DNA of 64,000 bases, taken from NCBI RefSeq assembly GCF_030656345.1, contig NZ_JAUSNR010000010.1, positions 310,001 to 374,000 of the forward strand, given 5' to 3'. The position numbers and the translations under genes were made by a program. The stretch comes from Pseudotabrizicola sp. GTDB lineage: Bacteria; Pseudomonadota; Alphaproteobacteria; Rhodobacterales; Rhodobacteraceae. This document shows positions 10,536-20,093 of this stretch, piece by piece. Below the pieces are notes generated by a model that searched no databases, was not told the DNA's origin, and saw only the letters and a program-made list of their open reading frames with translations. Numbering within the stretch: position 1 is the stretch's first letter; every line of letters begins with the position of its first letter.

Positions 10536-10590
10536 CGGCACCGGCTGTGGCTTCGCGCCCACAACCATCAGTTGCACTGCGCCTAGCCCC

Positions 10591-10596
10591 TTGACA
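10591..10596 (+). promoter_or_regulatory. Candidate -35 element of lexA
   Basis: TTGACA, a perfect sigma-70 -35 hexamer, lies 61 bases before the lexA ATG. The likely -10 region falls over the downstream half of the SOS box, where no strong hexamer is evident. This geometry fits repression by occlusion of RNA polymerase. Confidence 0.5.
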
Positions 10597-10604
10597 CAAA
10601 CCGG

Positions 10605-10619
10605 GAACACGGGCAGAAC
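10605..10619 (+). promoter_or_regulatory. SOS box upstream of lexA
   Basis: GAAC-N7-GAAC, a direct repeat with exactly seven bases between the tetramers, 33 bases before the lexA start. It is the reverse complement of GTTC-N7-GTTC, the LexA operator known for Rhodobacter and other alphaproteobacteria. It overlaps the expected -10 region, so it predicts negative autoregulation released by DNA damage. Confidence 0.85.
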
Positions 10620-10651
10620 ATTGCGTTAACGAATGCAGATCAGGGTGGGAT

Positions 10652-11341
10652 ATGCTTACGCGCAAACAGCTGGAACTTCTGAATTTCATCAAGGCCCGCA
10701 TGGACGTGGACGGCGTGCCACCGTCCTTTGACGAAATGAAGGATGCGCTGGACCTGCGGTCGAAATCCGGCATCCACCGGCTGATCACCGCGCTGGAAGA
10801 ACGCGGCTTTATCCGCCGTCTGGCCCACCGCGCCCGCGCTCTGGAAATCATCAAACTGCCCGATGCGATGGAAAAACCCGCCTTCATTCCCCGCGTGATC
10901 GAAGGCGACAAACCTGCCGCACCCCCACGTGGTGCCATGGTGGTTGAAGCGGTGCATGCGATGGAACTGCCCGTGATGGGCCGCATCGCCGCCGGTGTCC
11001 CGATCGAGGCGATTTCCGAAATCTCGCATCACATCGCCGTGCCGGGATCGATGCTGTCAGGCCAGGGCAGCCACTACGCGCTTGAGGTCAAGGGCGACTC
11101 GATGATCGAAGCCGGGATCAACGATGGCGATATCGTGGTGATCCGCGAACAGACCACCGCCGAAAATGGCGATATCGTAGTGGCGCTGGTCGACGACACC
11201 GAGGCGACGCTGAAACGCTTCCGCCGTAAGGGCAACATGATCGCGCTGGAGGCGGCAAACCCCGCCTATGAAACCCGCATGCTGCCCGACCATCAGGTCA
11301 AGGTGCAGGGCCGTCTGGTCGGATTGATCCGCAGCTACTGA
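10652..11341 (+). CDS. lexA: SOS repressor LexA
   Basis: Represses DNA-damage genes and cleaves itself when activated by RecA filaments. The 229-residue protein has an N-terminal winged helix (about 1-70, with [19 protein letters not shown] as the recognition region) and a C-terminal S24 peptidase domain. The scissile bond is Ala114-Gly115 in RIAAGVP, with Ser150 in GDSM and Lys188 in ATLKRF as the dyad. The upstream SOS box predicts autoregulation, and a strong terminator hairpin follows at 11356-11387. Confidence 0.98.
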   Translation: MLTRKQLELLNFIKARMDVDGVPPSFDEMKDALDLRSKSGIHRLITALEERGFIRRLAHRARALEIIKLPDAMEKPAFIPRVIEGDKPAAPPRGAMVVEAVHAMELPVMGRIAAGVPIEAISEISHHIAVPGSMLSGQGSHYALEVKGDSMIEAGINDGDIVVIREQTTAENGDIVVALVDDTEATLKRFRRKGNMIALEAANPAYETRMLPDHQVKVQGRLVGLIRSY

Positions 11342-11355
11342 TATTGGCTTCCCCC

Positions 11356-11387
11356 TTGTGCAGGGGCGCATCTGCGCCCCTGCACAA
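11356..11387 (+). terminator. Hairpin terminator after lexA
   Basis: Perfect inverted repeat with 15-base arms (11356-11370 and 11373-11387), GC-rich at the apex, followed by ACCTTTT. It lies 15 bases after the lexA stop and before the convergent comEC end, so it may act in both directions. Confidence 0.8.
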
Positions 11388-11479
11388 ACCTTTTACGTCA
11401 GCGGCACGCCACTGCCCCCGCATGGGTTTGCAACGCAAACGGCAGACGCGGGGCGCGATAACAATCCGCACCCCCGCCT

Positions 11480-13588
11480 TCAATCCCCCAACGCCATCCG
11501 CATCGCTTTCGGGCGGATCACCTCTGCCAGCCCCTCGGGCCGGCGCGGCGAAGACCAGACCCGCTCCGCACCAAAGGTCGGCTCCACCCGCAACCCGCCT
11601 TCCACCGCATAGAGCGCCAGCGTGCCAGACCCGCGCAGCCGCTGCGGGTCCAGCAGCAGGCAGCCTTCGGGCACCTGCGCCACCGGCAGCGAGATCACCA
11701 CCAGATCCGCCATCGCACAAGCCTCTGCCACCCGGTCCGCCGACCCCTTGCCCTTGAGTGCAACGCCCGTCACCCCCCCCGCCACAAACCGGCGCAGACC
11801 CATATCCCCTGCCATGCCACTGCGCGCCGCCGCGATGTCCTGTGTGGCAAGGTCGCCGTCATTTTCCAGCCAGTTCTGCGCCGCAAAGCCTGCGCCGCGC
11901 GGGGCCGACAGCGCCCGCCCGTCTGCCCCCAGCACCCCGACCAGCCCCGCATCGGCCGAGATCAGCACCAGGGGCCGCTCTGTCCCCCACCAAAGCAGCA
12001 CCGCCAGCAGGCCCGGCACCACACTGACCGCCCGCGCCCGCCCCTGCAGCAGGATGAGCAACGCCCCGGCCACCGTCACCAGCGGCAGAACCCAAGGGCC
12101 CGGGGCCACAACAGCGGTGACCGACCCATTCCACCCCGCCACCCAATGCGCGACCCACAAGATCCAGGCACTGCCGCGTTCCATCACCCACAGCGGCAGA
12201 CCGGCCAGCCCGAAGGGGGCCAGCAGCCCCGCCACCGCCCCCGCCGGCATCACCACAGACCCCATCACCGGCACCGCCAGCAGATTGGCGATCAGCCCGT
12301 AATCGGCATAGCGGTTAAAATGCGCGGCGGCATAGGGTGCGGTGGCAAATCCGCCAATGGCGCTCGACAGCACCAACGTGAACACCGGCATTGCCCATTT
12401 CGGCAGATGCCCCGCCACCACCCGGCGATTGACCGCACGGAAACCGGCGATCAGCGCCACCGTGGCGGCAAAAGACATCTGAAACCCCGGTTCCAGCAGC
12501 GTTTCCGGCTGCCACAGCAGCAGGATCACCCCGGCCAACGCCACCGATCGCAGGGTCAGCGCCTTGCGGTCCAGCAGCACCGCCCCCAGCATCACCGATA
12601 CCATGATAAAGGCGCGCTCGGTCGCCACATTGGCCCCGGACAGCGCCAGATAGAACGCCGCCACCGCCAATGCGACCACCGCCGCCAGCTTCTTGCCATT
12701 CACCCGCAACGCAAGCGGCGGCACGGCGGCAATGCCCATCCGCAGCCCGGCAAAGACAAACCCGGTCAGGAACGCCATATGCATCCCCGAAATTGCCAGC
12801 AGATGCGCCATATTGGTGTCGCGCAGCGCCTGCACCGCCTCGCGGCTCAGGCCTGATCGGTCGCCGGTCATGATCCCGGCAATGAACCCGCCGGCATCAC
12901 CGGGGGCCGCGCGCATCAGCGCCATCGCCAGATCGCGGCGCACGCTGGCCACCGACCACCCGTCCGGGGCCGCCTGCCACAACACCACCGGCGCATTGGT
13001 ATAGCCCACCGCGCCCAGCCGGTCAAAAAACGCCATGCGGCGAAAGTCAAAGCTGCCCGGCTCGACCGGGCCATCGGGGGCCTGCAGGGTGGCTGTCACC
13101 ATCACCACCTCGCCCGGAAACGGCGCATGGCCCGGCACCTTGCCGCGCAACGATATCCGCACCCGCTCTGGCAGGCGGCTGGCGCGCACCCGGTCCAGCT
13201 GCACCCGGTCCAGCGTGATGCGCATGGCGTCGGTCTGGCTGCGGTCGATGTTTATCACCCGGCCTGTGACCGGGCCGTAATAGCGGAAATCCAGCATCGG
13301 GGCCTGCACCACGTGCAGGCGCAGCCCGCAGGCCAGCACCCCTATGGCCACGCACCCCAAAGCCGCCGCAAACGGATGCCCCGCCTCAGGCCCCCACAGC
13401 CGCAGGATCAGGCACAGCAGCAGCACCCCCACCGCCCCGGCATAAACCTCCGCCCCCGGCTCCCACGACAGGGAAAACCAGCCGCCGATGCCCGCGCCGA
13501 TAAAGATCGGCACCCAGGGGAACAAGGTACCCCGCGCCATCGCCAACGCTGCAAAGGGCCGGGCCAGCCAGCCAGTCAGGACCGCCAC
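11480..13588 (-). CDS. comEC: ComEC/Rec2-family competence membrane protein
   Basis: Channel protein that passes single-stranded DNA through the inner membrane in natural transformation. The 702-residue protein has N-terminal membrane helices with the DUF4131-type soluble domain (about 90-210), the competence core marked by MAHLLAISGMHMAFLTGF, and about ten helices in all. The C-terminal part after residue 560 is short and lacks the HxHxDH motif of a metallo-beta-lactamase nuclease domain, so that domain seems degenerate. Family membership is clear; whether the organism is competent is unknown. It is divergent from gltX. Confidence 0.9.
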   Translation of the reverse strand: MAVLTGWLARPFAALAMARGTLFPWVPIFIGAGIGGWFSLSWEPGAEVYAGAVGVLLLCLILRLWGPEAGHPFAAALGCVAIGVLACGLRLHVVQAPMLDFRYYGPVTGRVINIDRSQTDAMRITLDRVQLDRVRASRLPERVRISLRGKVPGHAPFPGEVVMVTATLQAPDGPVEPGSFDFRRMAFFDRLGAVGYTNAPVVLWQAAPDGWSVASVRRDLAMALMRAAPGDAGGFIAGIMTGDRSGLSREAVQALRDTNMAHLLAISGMHMAFLTGFVFAGLRMGIAAVPPLALRVNGKKLAAVVALAVAAFYLALSGANVATERAFIMVSVMLGAVLLDRKALTLRSVALAGVILLLWQPETLLEPGFQMSFAATVALIAGFRAVNRRVVAGHLPKWAMPVFTLVLSSAIGGFATAPYAAAHFNRYADYGLIANLLAVPVMGSVVMPAGAVAGLLAPFGLAGLPLWVMERGSAWILWVAHWVAGWNGSVTAVVAPGPWVLPLVTVAGALLILLQGRARAVSVVPGLLAVLLWWGTERPLVLISADAGLVGVLGADGRALSAPRGAGFAAQNWLENDGDLATQDIAAARSGMAGDMGLRRFVAGGVTGVALKGKGSADRVAEACAMADLVVISLPVAQVPEGCLLLDPQRLRGSGTLALYAVEGGLRVEPTFGAERVWSSPRRPEGLAEVIRPKAMRMALGD

Positions 13589-13663
13589 CTTGTTTCCCGC
13601 CCTTTCACCGCCTAGAACCGGGCCAAGCCTACCGCCCAGATGGTTTCCGAAAGGTTAAGTCCA

Positions 13664-15067
13664 ATGTCCTCCCCCGTCGTCACCCGCTTTGCGCCCTCGC
13701 CCACCGGATACCTGCACATCGGCGGCGCGCGCACCGCGCTGTTCAACTGGCTCTACGCACGCGGGCGGGGCGGCAAGTTCCTGCTGCGGATCGAAGACAC
13801 CGACCGCGAACGCTCCACGCCCGAGGCGACGGCGGCCATCCTGCAAGGCCTGACGTGGCTGGGGCTGGACTGGGACGGCGACGCGGTCAGCCAGTTCGAC
13901 CAGCGCGACCGCCACGCGCAGGTGGCGCATCAGATGCTGGACCGCGGCACCGCCTACAAGTGCTTTTCCACGCAAGAGGAAATCGCCGCCTTCCGCTCCG
14001 CCCGCGAGGCCGAGGGTGCCAGCTATGCCGTGTTCCAAAGCCCGTGGCGCGACGCCGATCCGGCGACCCATCCCGACGCGCCCTACGCCATCCGCATGAA
14101 GGCCCCGCGCGTGGGCGAGACAAAAATAACTGACTCCGTTCAGGGAATCGTTACAGTTCGCAACGATCAACTGGACGACATGATAGTCCTGCGATCCGAC
14201 GGTAACCCCACCTATATGCTGGCTGTCGTGGTCGATGATCACGACATGGGGGTCACGCATGTGATCAGGGGCGATGACCACCTGAACAACGCTGCCCGCC
14301 AGCAGATGGTGTATGACGCGATGGACTGGCAGGTGCCGGTTTGGGCGCATATTCCGCTGATCCACGGGCCGGATGGCAAGAAGCTGTCCAAGCGCCACGG
14401 TGCCACCGCCGTGGGCGACTATCAGGCGCAGGGCTATCCGGCGGCGGGCATGCGCAATTACCTTACCCGTCTGGGCTGGGCGCATGGCGACGCCGAGCTG
14501 TTTACCACCGATCAGGCCAGGGACATGTTCGGGCTGGACGGAATCGGCCGCAGCCCGGCGCGGCTCGATTTCAAGAAGCTGGAATCAACCTGCGGCTGGC
14601 ATATGGCGCGCACGGATGATGCTGCGCTGCTGCATGAGGTTGAGGGTTATCTGGCAGCTGCGGGCCGCCCCGCGCTGACGCAGGGGCAGCGCGATCTGCT
14701 GTCATCAGCGCTGTATTGCGTGAAAGACCGCGCGAAGACCTTCCCCGAACTGCTTGATAAGGCTCACTTTGCGCTGACCTCCCGGCCGGTAGATGTGGAT
14801 GAGGCGGCAGCCAAGGCTCTGGACCCAGTATCCCGTGGTATACTGAAAGAATTGACGCTGCGGCTGCAAAATGCTAGCTGGACGAAAGACGGGCTTGAGT
14901 CCATTCTGACTGAGGTTGCCACGGCCCATGGCATCGGTTTCGGAAAACTGGCCGCACCCTTGCGGGCCGCCCTTGCCGGGCGCAGTGCCACCCCAAGTGT
15001 TTACGACATGATGCTGGTCATCGGTCAGACGGAAACGATTGCGCGGTTGCAGGACGCCGCGGCCTGA
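13664..15067 (+). CDS. gltX: Glutamyl-tRNA synthetase
   Basis: Class I synthetase charging tRNA with glutamate. The HIGH-type motif is [14 protein letters not shown] near the N-terminus and the KMSKS-type motif is [10 protein letters not shown] place the start at the ATG at 13664 ([15 protein letters not shown]), with GAAAGG nine bases upstream; an ATG at 13640 is in frame but lacks a site. The product is 467 residues. Many alphaproteobacteria have two gltX copies, one of which serves tRNA-Gln misacylation that GatCAB then corrects; gatB at 29479-30990 fits that route. Bases 14118-14215 look a little richer in A+T than the rest. Confidence 0.96.
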   Translation: MSSPVVTRFAPSPTGYLHIGGARTALFNWLYARGRGGKFLLRIEDTDRERSTPEATAAILQGLTWLGLDWDGDAVSQFDQRDRHAQVAHQMLDRGTAYKCFSTQEEIAAFRSAREAEGASYAVFQSPWRDADPATHPDAPYAIRMKAPRVGETKITDSVQGIVTVRNDQLDDMIVLRSDGNPTYMLAVVVDDHDMGVTHVIRGDDHLNNAARQQMVYDAMDWQVPVWAHIPLIHGPDGKKLSKRHGATAVGDYQAQGYPAAGMRNYLTRLGWAHGDAELFTTDQARDMFGLDGIGRSPARLDFKKLESTCGWHMARTDDAALLHEVEGYLAAAGRPALTQGQRDLLSSALYCVKDRAKTFPELLDKAHFALTSRPVDVDEAAAKALDPVSRGILKELTLRLQNASWTKDGLESILTEVATAHGIGFGKLAAPLRAALAGRSATPSVYDMMLVIGQTETIARLQDAAA

Positions 15068-15148
15068 TCGGGCTGCACCCTGCCACCGCAAACGGAATGC
15101 GCCACCAGCCGGGACGGTCCGGCGGGGCGAAAATGAGGGATGTGAACA

Positions 15149-16444
15149 ATGGCCGAGACGAAAAAGAACGCGACCCTGACCCTTGACGGCAAGTCCTTTG
15201 ACCTGCCGGTGCTTTCGCCCACCCTTGGCCCCGATGTCCTTGACATCCGGAAACTTTATGCCGAGGCGGATGTCTTCACCTTCGATCCCGGCTTCACCTC
15301 CACCGCCGCCTGCGAAAGCGCGATCACCTATATCGACGGCGACAAGGGCGAGTTGCTGCATCGGGGCTATTCTATCGAAGAACTGGCCGAGCAGTCGCAT
15401 TACCTCGAAGTCTGCTATCTGCTGCTTTATGGTGAACTGCCGACCGCCGCCCAGCTGGAAGATTTCGAACAGCGCGTGACCCGGCACACCATGGTGCATG
15501 AACAGATGCACTATTTCTTCCGGGGCTTCCGCCGCGACGCGCACCCGATGGCCACCATGGTCGGCGTGGTCGGTGCCATGGCCGCATTTTACCACGATTC
15601 AACTGATATCAACGATCCCTGGCAGCGCGAAGTGGCCGCGATCCGCATGATCGCCAAGCTGCCGACGATTGCGGCGATGGCCTATAAATACTCGGTCGGC
15701 CAGCCCTTTGTGTATCCGAAAAACACCCTCGATTACGCTGGCAACTTCCTGCACATGTGCTTTGCCATCCCGGCAGAGGATTACGTGGTCAACCCGGTCC
15801 TCGCCAAGGCGATGGACCGGATCATGATGCTGCACGCCGATCATGAACAGAACGCGTCGACCAGCACGGTGCGTCTGGCCGGATCTTCGGGCGCCAACCC
15901 GTTCGCCTGTATCGCCGCCGGCATCGCCTGCCTTTGGGGGCCCGCGCATGGCGGGGCCAATCAGGCCTGCCTTGAAATGCTGAAAGAAATCGGCACCGTT
16001 GACCGCATCCCCGAATTCGTGGCCAAGGCCAAGGACAAGGATTCCGGCTTCCGCCTGATGGGCTTTGGCCACCGGGTCTATAAAAACTTCGACCCGCGCG
16101 CGACGGTGATGAAGGAATCCGCCGATGAGGTGCTGGCGCTGCTGGGGGTGGAAAACAACCCGCTGCTGCAAGTCGCCAAGGAGCTGGAGCGGATTGCGCT
16201 GTCGGATGAATACTTCATCTCGAAAAAGCTGTATCCCAACGTCGATTTCTACTCCGGCATCATTCTTGAGGCGATGGGCTTCCCCACCTCGATGTTTACC
16301 CCGATCTTCGCCATCTCGCGCACCGTCGGCTGGATTTCGCAGTGGAAAGAGATGATCGGCGACAAGGGCCAGAAAATCGGCCGCCCGCGCCAGCTGTATA
16401 TCGGCGAAGCGCACCGCGCCTATGTCGACGTGGGCCAGCGCTAA
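15149..16444 (+). CDS. gltA: Citrate synthase
   Basis: Condenses acetyl-CoA and oxaloacetate at the entry to the TCA cycle. The 431-residue length is that of the hexameric, NADH-sensitive Gram-negative type. Active-site blocks are [11 protein letters not shown] (His) and [15 protein letters not shown] (His, Arg), with the catalytic Asp near VDFYSG. GAGGGATG precedes the start. It follows gltX by 81 bases on the same strand and is closed by a GC-rich hairpin at 16467-16489. Confidence 0.98.
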   Translation: MAETKKNATLTLDGKSFDLPVLSPTLGPDVLDIRKLYAEADVFTFDPGFTSTAACESAITYIDGDKGELLHRGYSIEELAEQSHYLEVCYLLLYGELPTAAQLEDFEQRVTRHTMVHEQMHYFFRGFRRDAHPMATMVGVVGAMAAFYHDSTDINDPWQREVAAIRMIAKLPTIAAMAYKYSVGQPFVYPKNTLDYAGNFLHMCFAIPAEDYVVNPVLAKAMDRIMMLHADHEQNASTSTVRLAGSSGANPFACIAAGIACLWGPAHGGANQACLEMLKEIGTVDRIPEFVAKAKDKDSGFRLMGFGHRVYKNFDPRATVMKESADEVLALLGVENNPLLQVAKELERIALSDEYFISKKLYPNVDFYSGIILEAMGFPTSMFTPIFAISRTVGWISQWKEMIGDKGQKIGRPRQLYIGEAHRAYVDVGQR

Positions 16445-16466
16445 GCCCCGGCCTGAACCGGAAAAT

Positions 16467-16489
16467 CCCCTCCCCCTTGTGGGGGAGGG
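16467..16489 (+). terminator. Hairpin after gltA
   Basis: CCCTCCCCC and GGGGGAGGG arms around a TTGT loop, 23 bases after the gltA stop. There is no clear T-run, so this may be a stabilising or bidirectional hairpin rather than a classical terminator. A related CCCCTCGTGGGGGAGG hairpin follows near 16592-16609. Confidence 0.6.
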
Positions 16490-16623
16490 CTGAATTGGGG
16501 GAACCGCTGCGCACAGGCTGCAAAGCCGCCGCCAGCCCTCCATGCAAACCAAATTGCCCGCAAGCCGCCCAAAAGCCGCGAAAGCGCCCACCCCTCGTGG
16601 GGGAGGGTGCCGCGCCGCGGTCC

Positions 16624-17667
16624 CTAGCGCCAGACCCGCGCGCGCTGCATGACCGTCATCATCAGCGACCCGCCGGGCTCCCGCTCGGCCACGCTGGGGT
16701 GCAGCTTTTCGCTGCGGTCATCACCCACCACCCGGCGGGCGCGCAGCATGAACAGCTTGCCCCATGACCGCCAGGTGCCCACCATCGGCGCTTGCGGATC
16801 GCAGGGGAACCGCGCGCGCCAGCCATCGGGCAGCACCAGCCCGCACGCCTCGGCCCGCCCCAGCATCCAGACCAGCGGAATATTAGCCAGGGGTCGCGCT
16901 GGTGCAAACCCGCCGACCTGCCCGCCGACATCGGCATGGGCCCCGGCAAACCAGACCTGTTCGACATTGCCCTGCCAGTCTTCGGGACAGTCCCACAACA
17001 CCGGCGCGAACACCGCCCGGGTTTCGTGCAACGCCAGAGCGTGGAACCCGTGGCGGATCGACCCACCCAGCTGATGGTTGTGAAACGCGTGCCGCCCGTC
17101 AGTCAGCATCCACAACAGCGGCAGGCGCAGTCCCAGCGCCTTGACCGTATCCCAGACCCCCACCATTTCGATCGGGGCGGCGGGGTGGCAGGAATCGCGT
17201 GCAAAAATCCGCGCCGCCTGGCTTTGCGGGCCGCTCATGTAATGGCGGTAGGCCAGCGTCACATTGCGTTCGGTGGCCTCATCCTGCCGCAGCAGCCCGA
17301 TCTGGTCGATCACCCCCGCCAAAGACCGCACGGCAAAGGCCCCGCGCGAATAGCCCAGCAGGAAAATCCGGTCCCCGGGGCGGTATTGCGTGGCCAGCCA
17401 GCCATAGGCCCGGCGGATCTGACGGTTGATGCCCCGGCCCTGCGCCACCGCGCCGACATTGGCCCAGCCTTCCCATTGCAGCCCCGGCTCATAATACAGC
17501 CGCCGCCGCTGGCCGTTTGTCTGCTCGCTCAGCAGGTGAAAGGCCAGCCCGGCATTCGTCTCATATCCCGGCAGCAGCGATGACATCGTGCCATCCAGCA
17601 CGATGATATGATCCATCTGGCCGCGCCCCGGCCCTGCGGGGGGCGCGCTGCTTTCGGTTTCCACCAC
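16624..17667 (-). CDS. DUF2235 (Tle1-type) alpha/beta hydrolase
   Basis: The 347-residue protein has the DUF2235 signature: an N-terminal IIVLDGTMSS strand, the nucleophile elbow LLGYSRGAFAVRSL (Ser), an acidic VGVWDTV strand, and FAGAHADVGG with the His late in the chain. This fold occurs in type VI secretion phospholipase effectors (Tle1) and in stand-alone hydrolases; no T6SS gene is nearby and no secretion signal is visible, so a cytoplasmic role is as likely. The start is uncertain: GTG at 17667 is used, ATG at 17616 is an alternative, and neither has a good ribosome site. It follows the CoxL-like gene by 31 bases. Confidence 0.75.
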   Translation of the reverse strand: MVETESSAPPAGPGRGQMDHIIVLDGTMSSLLPGYETNAGLAFHLLSEQTNGQRRRLYYEPGLQWEGWANVGAVAQGRGINRQIRRAYGWLATQYRPGDRIFLLGYSRGAFAVRSLAGVIDQIGLLRQDEATERNVTLAYRHYMSGPQSQAARIFARDSCHPAAPIEMVGVWDTVKALGLRLPLLWMLTDGRHAFHNHQLGGSIRHGFHALALHETRAVFAPVLWDCPEDWQGNVEQVWFAGAHADVGGQVGGFAPARPLANIPLVWMLGRAEACGLVLPDGWRARFPCDPQAPMVGTWRSWGKLFMLRARRVVGDDRSEKLHPSVAEREPGGSLMMTVMQRARVWR

Positions 17668-17698
17668 CGGATAGGCGCGAAACCAATGTATGATCCGG

Positions 17699-19984
17699 TC
17701 AAGAAGCGACGTTTTCAGCCTCCTTCAGCCAGTGCCAGATCCGCTGCGGCGTGAACGGCATATCGACCCGTGTCACCCCGCGCGGGGCCAGCGCATCGCG
17801 CACCGCGTTGGAAATCGCGCCCAGCGCGCCCACCGTTCCCGCCTCACCACAGCCTTTCATGCCGAGGGGGTTCATGATCGATGGCACGGGTTCACTGGCA
17901 AAGCCGAACATCGGCAGGTCGGATGCGCGCGGCATCGCGTAATCCATGAAACTGGCGGCCAGCAGCTGGCCCTGATCATCATAGATCCCGGCCTCACACA
18001 CCGCCTGACCATAGCCTTGCGCCACCCCGCCATGCACCTGCCCGATCGCCAGATCCGGCGCGATCAGGGTGCCGAAATCATCAACAACGGTGTAGCGGTC
18101 CATCACCAGCGCGCCGGTGTCGGGGTCCACCTCTACCTCGGCGATATGCGCGCCGTTGGGGTAGCTGCGCCCGTCCAGCGTGGTGGTCTGGCTGACATCG
18201 AGCAAATCGGTGCGCCCACGCAGACGCGCCAGATCGGCCGCCTCGGCCAGCGTCAGCCGGGTGTTGCTGTCGGGCGCGCCAAAGGTGGTGCCGTCAAAGC
18301 CCACCGCGTCCACCGCCCATTCCTCGGCCAGAAAGGCGGTAAAGCCCGCCACCATCACCTTGACCGTCGCCCGCATTGCCGTGCCCTGGACGGTGACAGA
18401 GCGTGACCCGCCGGTGCCGCCGCCCTTGGCAATCGCATCGGAATCGCCTTGCACGATCCGCACGACATGTTCCGGCAGCCCGGTCCATTCCGCCACCATG
18501 CGGGCGTATACGGTTTCATGCCCCTGCCCGTTCGACTGGGTGCCGACGTACAGCGTCGCCCCGCCCCCCGCATCCAGCACCAGCCGCGCGGTTTCGTCCG
18601 GGTCGCCCAGAATGCTTTCGATATAGGTGGCAAGCCCGATACCCCGCAGCATCCCGCGCGCGGCGCTGTCGGCGCGGCGGGCCGCAAAGCCCGCCACATC
18701 TGCCATTTCGCGCGCACGGGTCAGCACGCGGGGGAAGTCGCCCACGTCGATCAGCTCGCCCGTGGCGCTGCGATAGGGAAAATCACGGATGAAATTCCGC
18801 ATCCGCAGATCGAACGGGTCCACCCCCAGCTGCCGCGCCGCTTCATCCATCGCCCGCTCAATCGTCAGAATCGCCTCTGGCCGCCCGGCACCGCGGTAGG
18901 CATCAACCGGCGTGGTGTTGGTATAGACCCCCACCGCCCGCAGATGCGCGGCTGATATGTCGTAAACGCCGGTCAGCACCTTGGAAAACAGCTCCGACTG
19001 AATGGGTTGCCCGAACTGTGAGTTATAGGCCCCAAGATTGGACACCAGGTTAACGCGGTACCCGGTGATCTTCAGATCGGCATCAAAGGCCAGCTCGGCC
19101 AGTGCCACCAGATCGCGCCCGGCATTGTCGGTCAGCATCGATTCGCCACGCGTCGCCGTCCAGCGCACCGGATTGCCAAGCGTGCGCGCTGCTGCCGCCA
19201 CGCAGACATATTCCGGATAGGTCATCGCCTTCATGCCAAAGCCACCGCCCACATCGGGATTGGTGACCCGCACCGCCTCACGCCCCAAGCCCAGCATCCG
19301 CGCCAGTTCGTTGCGCTGATTCCACACCCCCTGCCCGTTGACGCACAGATGCAGCCGACCCTTGTCCCATTCGGCAAAGCAGCCGCGCGGCTCCATCGCG
19401 TTGACGATGATGCGGTTGTGAATCACCTCCAGCGACACCCGGTGCGTGGCGGCTTCAAACGCCGCATCCGCCGCCGCCCGGTCGCCGATCTGCCAGTCAT
19501 AGGCCCGGTTTTCCGGGGCCTCCGGATGCACTGTCGGCCCTCCGGGGGCCAGCGCCAGCGCCACTGGCAGCCCGTCGATCTCCAGCGCCACCAGTTCCGC
19601 CGCGTCCTGCGCTGCGGCAATCGTCTCGGCGACGATCATCACCACCGCTTCGCCGACGAACCGCACCCGGCCCCGCGCCAGCACCGGCCGTTCCGGCCCC
19701 GCGCCCATGCTGCCACCTGCGTTGCGCAGCTGCGCGCCCTTCATCCCCAGCGTCACACCCAGAGCTTCGAGCCTATCCGCATCCAGCACCAGATGCACCC
19801 CCGGCACATCCCGCGCTGCGTCCAGATCCAGCCCGGTGATCTGCCCATGCGCATGATCGGACCGCAGGAACAGCGCGTGTAGCGCCCCCGCAGGTGCTAT
19901 GTCATCGACATAGCGGCCCTGCCCGGTCAGAAACCGCAGATCCTCATGCCGCCCCACGCCCTGCGCCTTGCCAAACTTGCTCAT
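17699..19984 (-). CDS. CoxL-like molybdenum hydroxylase large subunit (form II, orphan)
   Basis: Large, Moco-binding subunit of the xanthine dehydrogenase/CO dehydrogenase family; 761 residues from the ATG at 19984 (MSKFG...), with an in-frame ATG 12 bases upstream. The active-site loop reads AYRGAGR (362-368), the form II type, not AYRCSFR of true CO dehydrogenase, so the substrate is not predicted to be CO. The glycine-rich GGGFGMK loop and the catalytic Glu in GCGEAG near the end are present. No small [2Fe-2S] or medium FAD subunit gene lies beside it, which is unusual because these enzymes are normally heterotrimers. Confidence 0.88.
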   Translation of the reverse strand: MSKFGKAQGVGRHEDLRFLTGQGRYVDDIAPAGALHALFLRSDHAHGQITGLDLDAARDVPGVHLVLDADRLEALGVTLGMKGAQLRNAGGSMGAGPERPVLARGRVRFVGEAVVMIVAETIAAAQDAAELVALEIDGLPVALALAPGGPTVHPEAPENRAYDWQIGDRAAADAAFEAATHRVSLEVIHNRIIVNAMEPRGCFAEWDKGRLHLCVNGQGVWNQRNELARMLGLGREAVRVTNPDVGGGFGMKAMTYPEYVCVAAAARTLGNPVRWTATRGESMLTDNAGRDLVALAELAFDADLKITGYRVNLVSNLGAYNSQFGQPIQSELFSKVLTGVYDISAAHLRAVGVYTNTTPVDAYRGAGRPEAILTIERAMDEAARQLGVDPFDLRMRNFIRDFPYRSATGELIDVGDFPRVLTRAREMADVAGFAARRADSAARGMLRGIGLATYIESILGDPDETARLVLDAGGGATLYVGTQSNGQGHETVYARMVAEWTGLPEHVVRIVQGDSDAIAKGGGTGGSRSVTVQGTAMRATVKVMVAGFTAFLAEEWAVDAVGFDGTTFGAPDSNTRLTLAEAADLARLRGRTDLLDVSQTTTLDGRSYPNGAHIAEVEVDPDTGALVMDRYTVVDDFGTLIAPDLAIGQVHGGVAQGYGQAVCEAGIYDDQGQLLAASFMDYAMPRASDLPMFGFASEPVPSIMNPLGMKGCGEAGTVGALGAISNAVRDALAPRGVTRVDMPFTPQRIWHWLKEAENVAS

Positions 19985-20093
19985 ACCCGCCCCCATGCCT
20001 TGCGGTACAAAGAGTTACGCCCCCGGCCGGGTTTGTCCAGCCGAAGGCGCAAGGGGAGCAAGCGAATGGTGCCGCAGTGTCAGACCCCGGATG

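Noticed and set aside
14118..14215. Possible horizontally acquired segment in gltX
   Set aside because: Only a slight rise in A+T and codon variation; the protein motifs continue unbroken, so this is likely ordinary variation.
17699..19984. A true aerobic CO dehydrogenase (form I CoxL)
   Set aside because: The active-site loop is AYRGAGR, not AYRCSFR, and coxM/coxS are absent.
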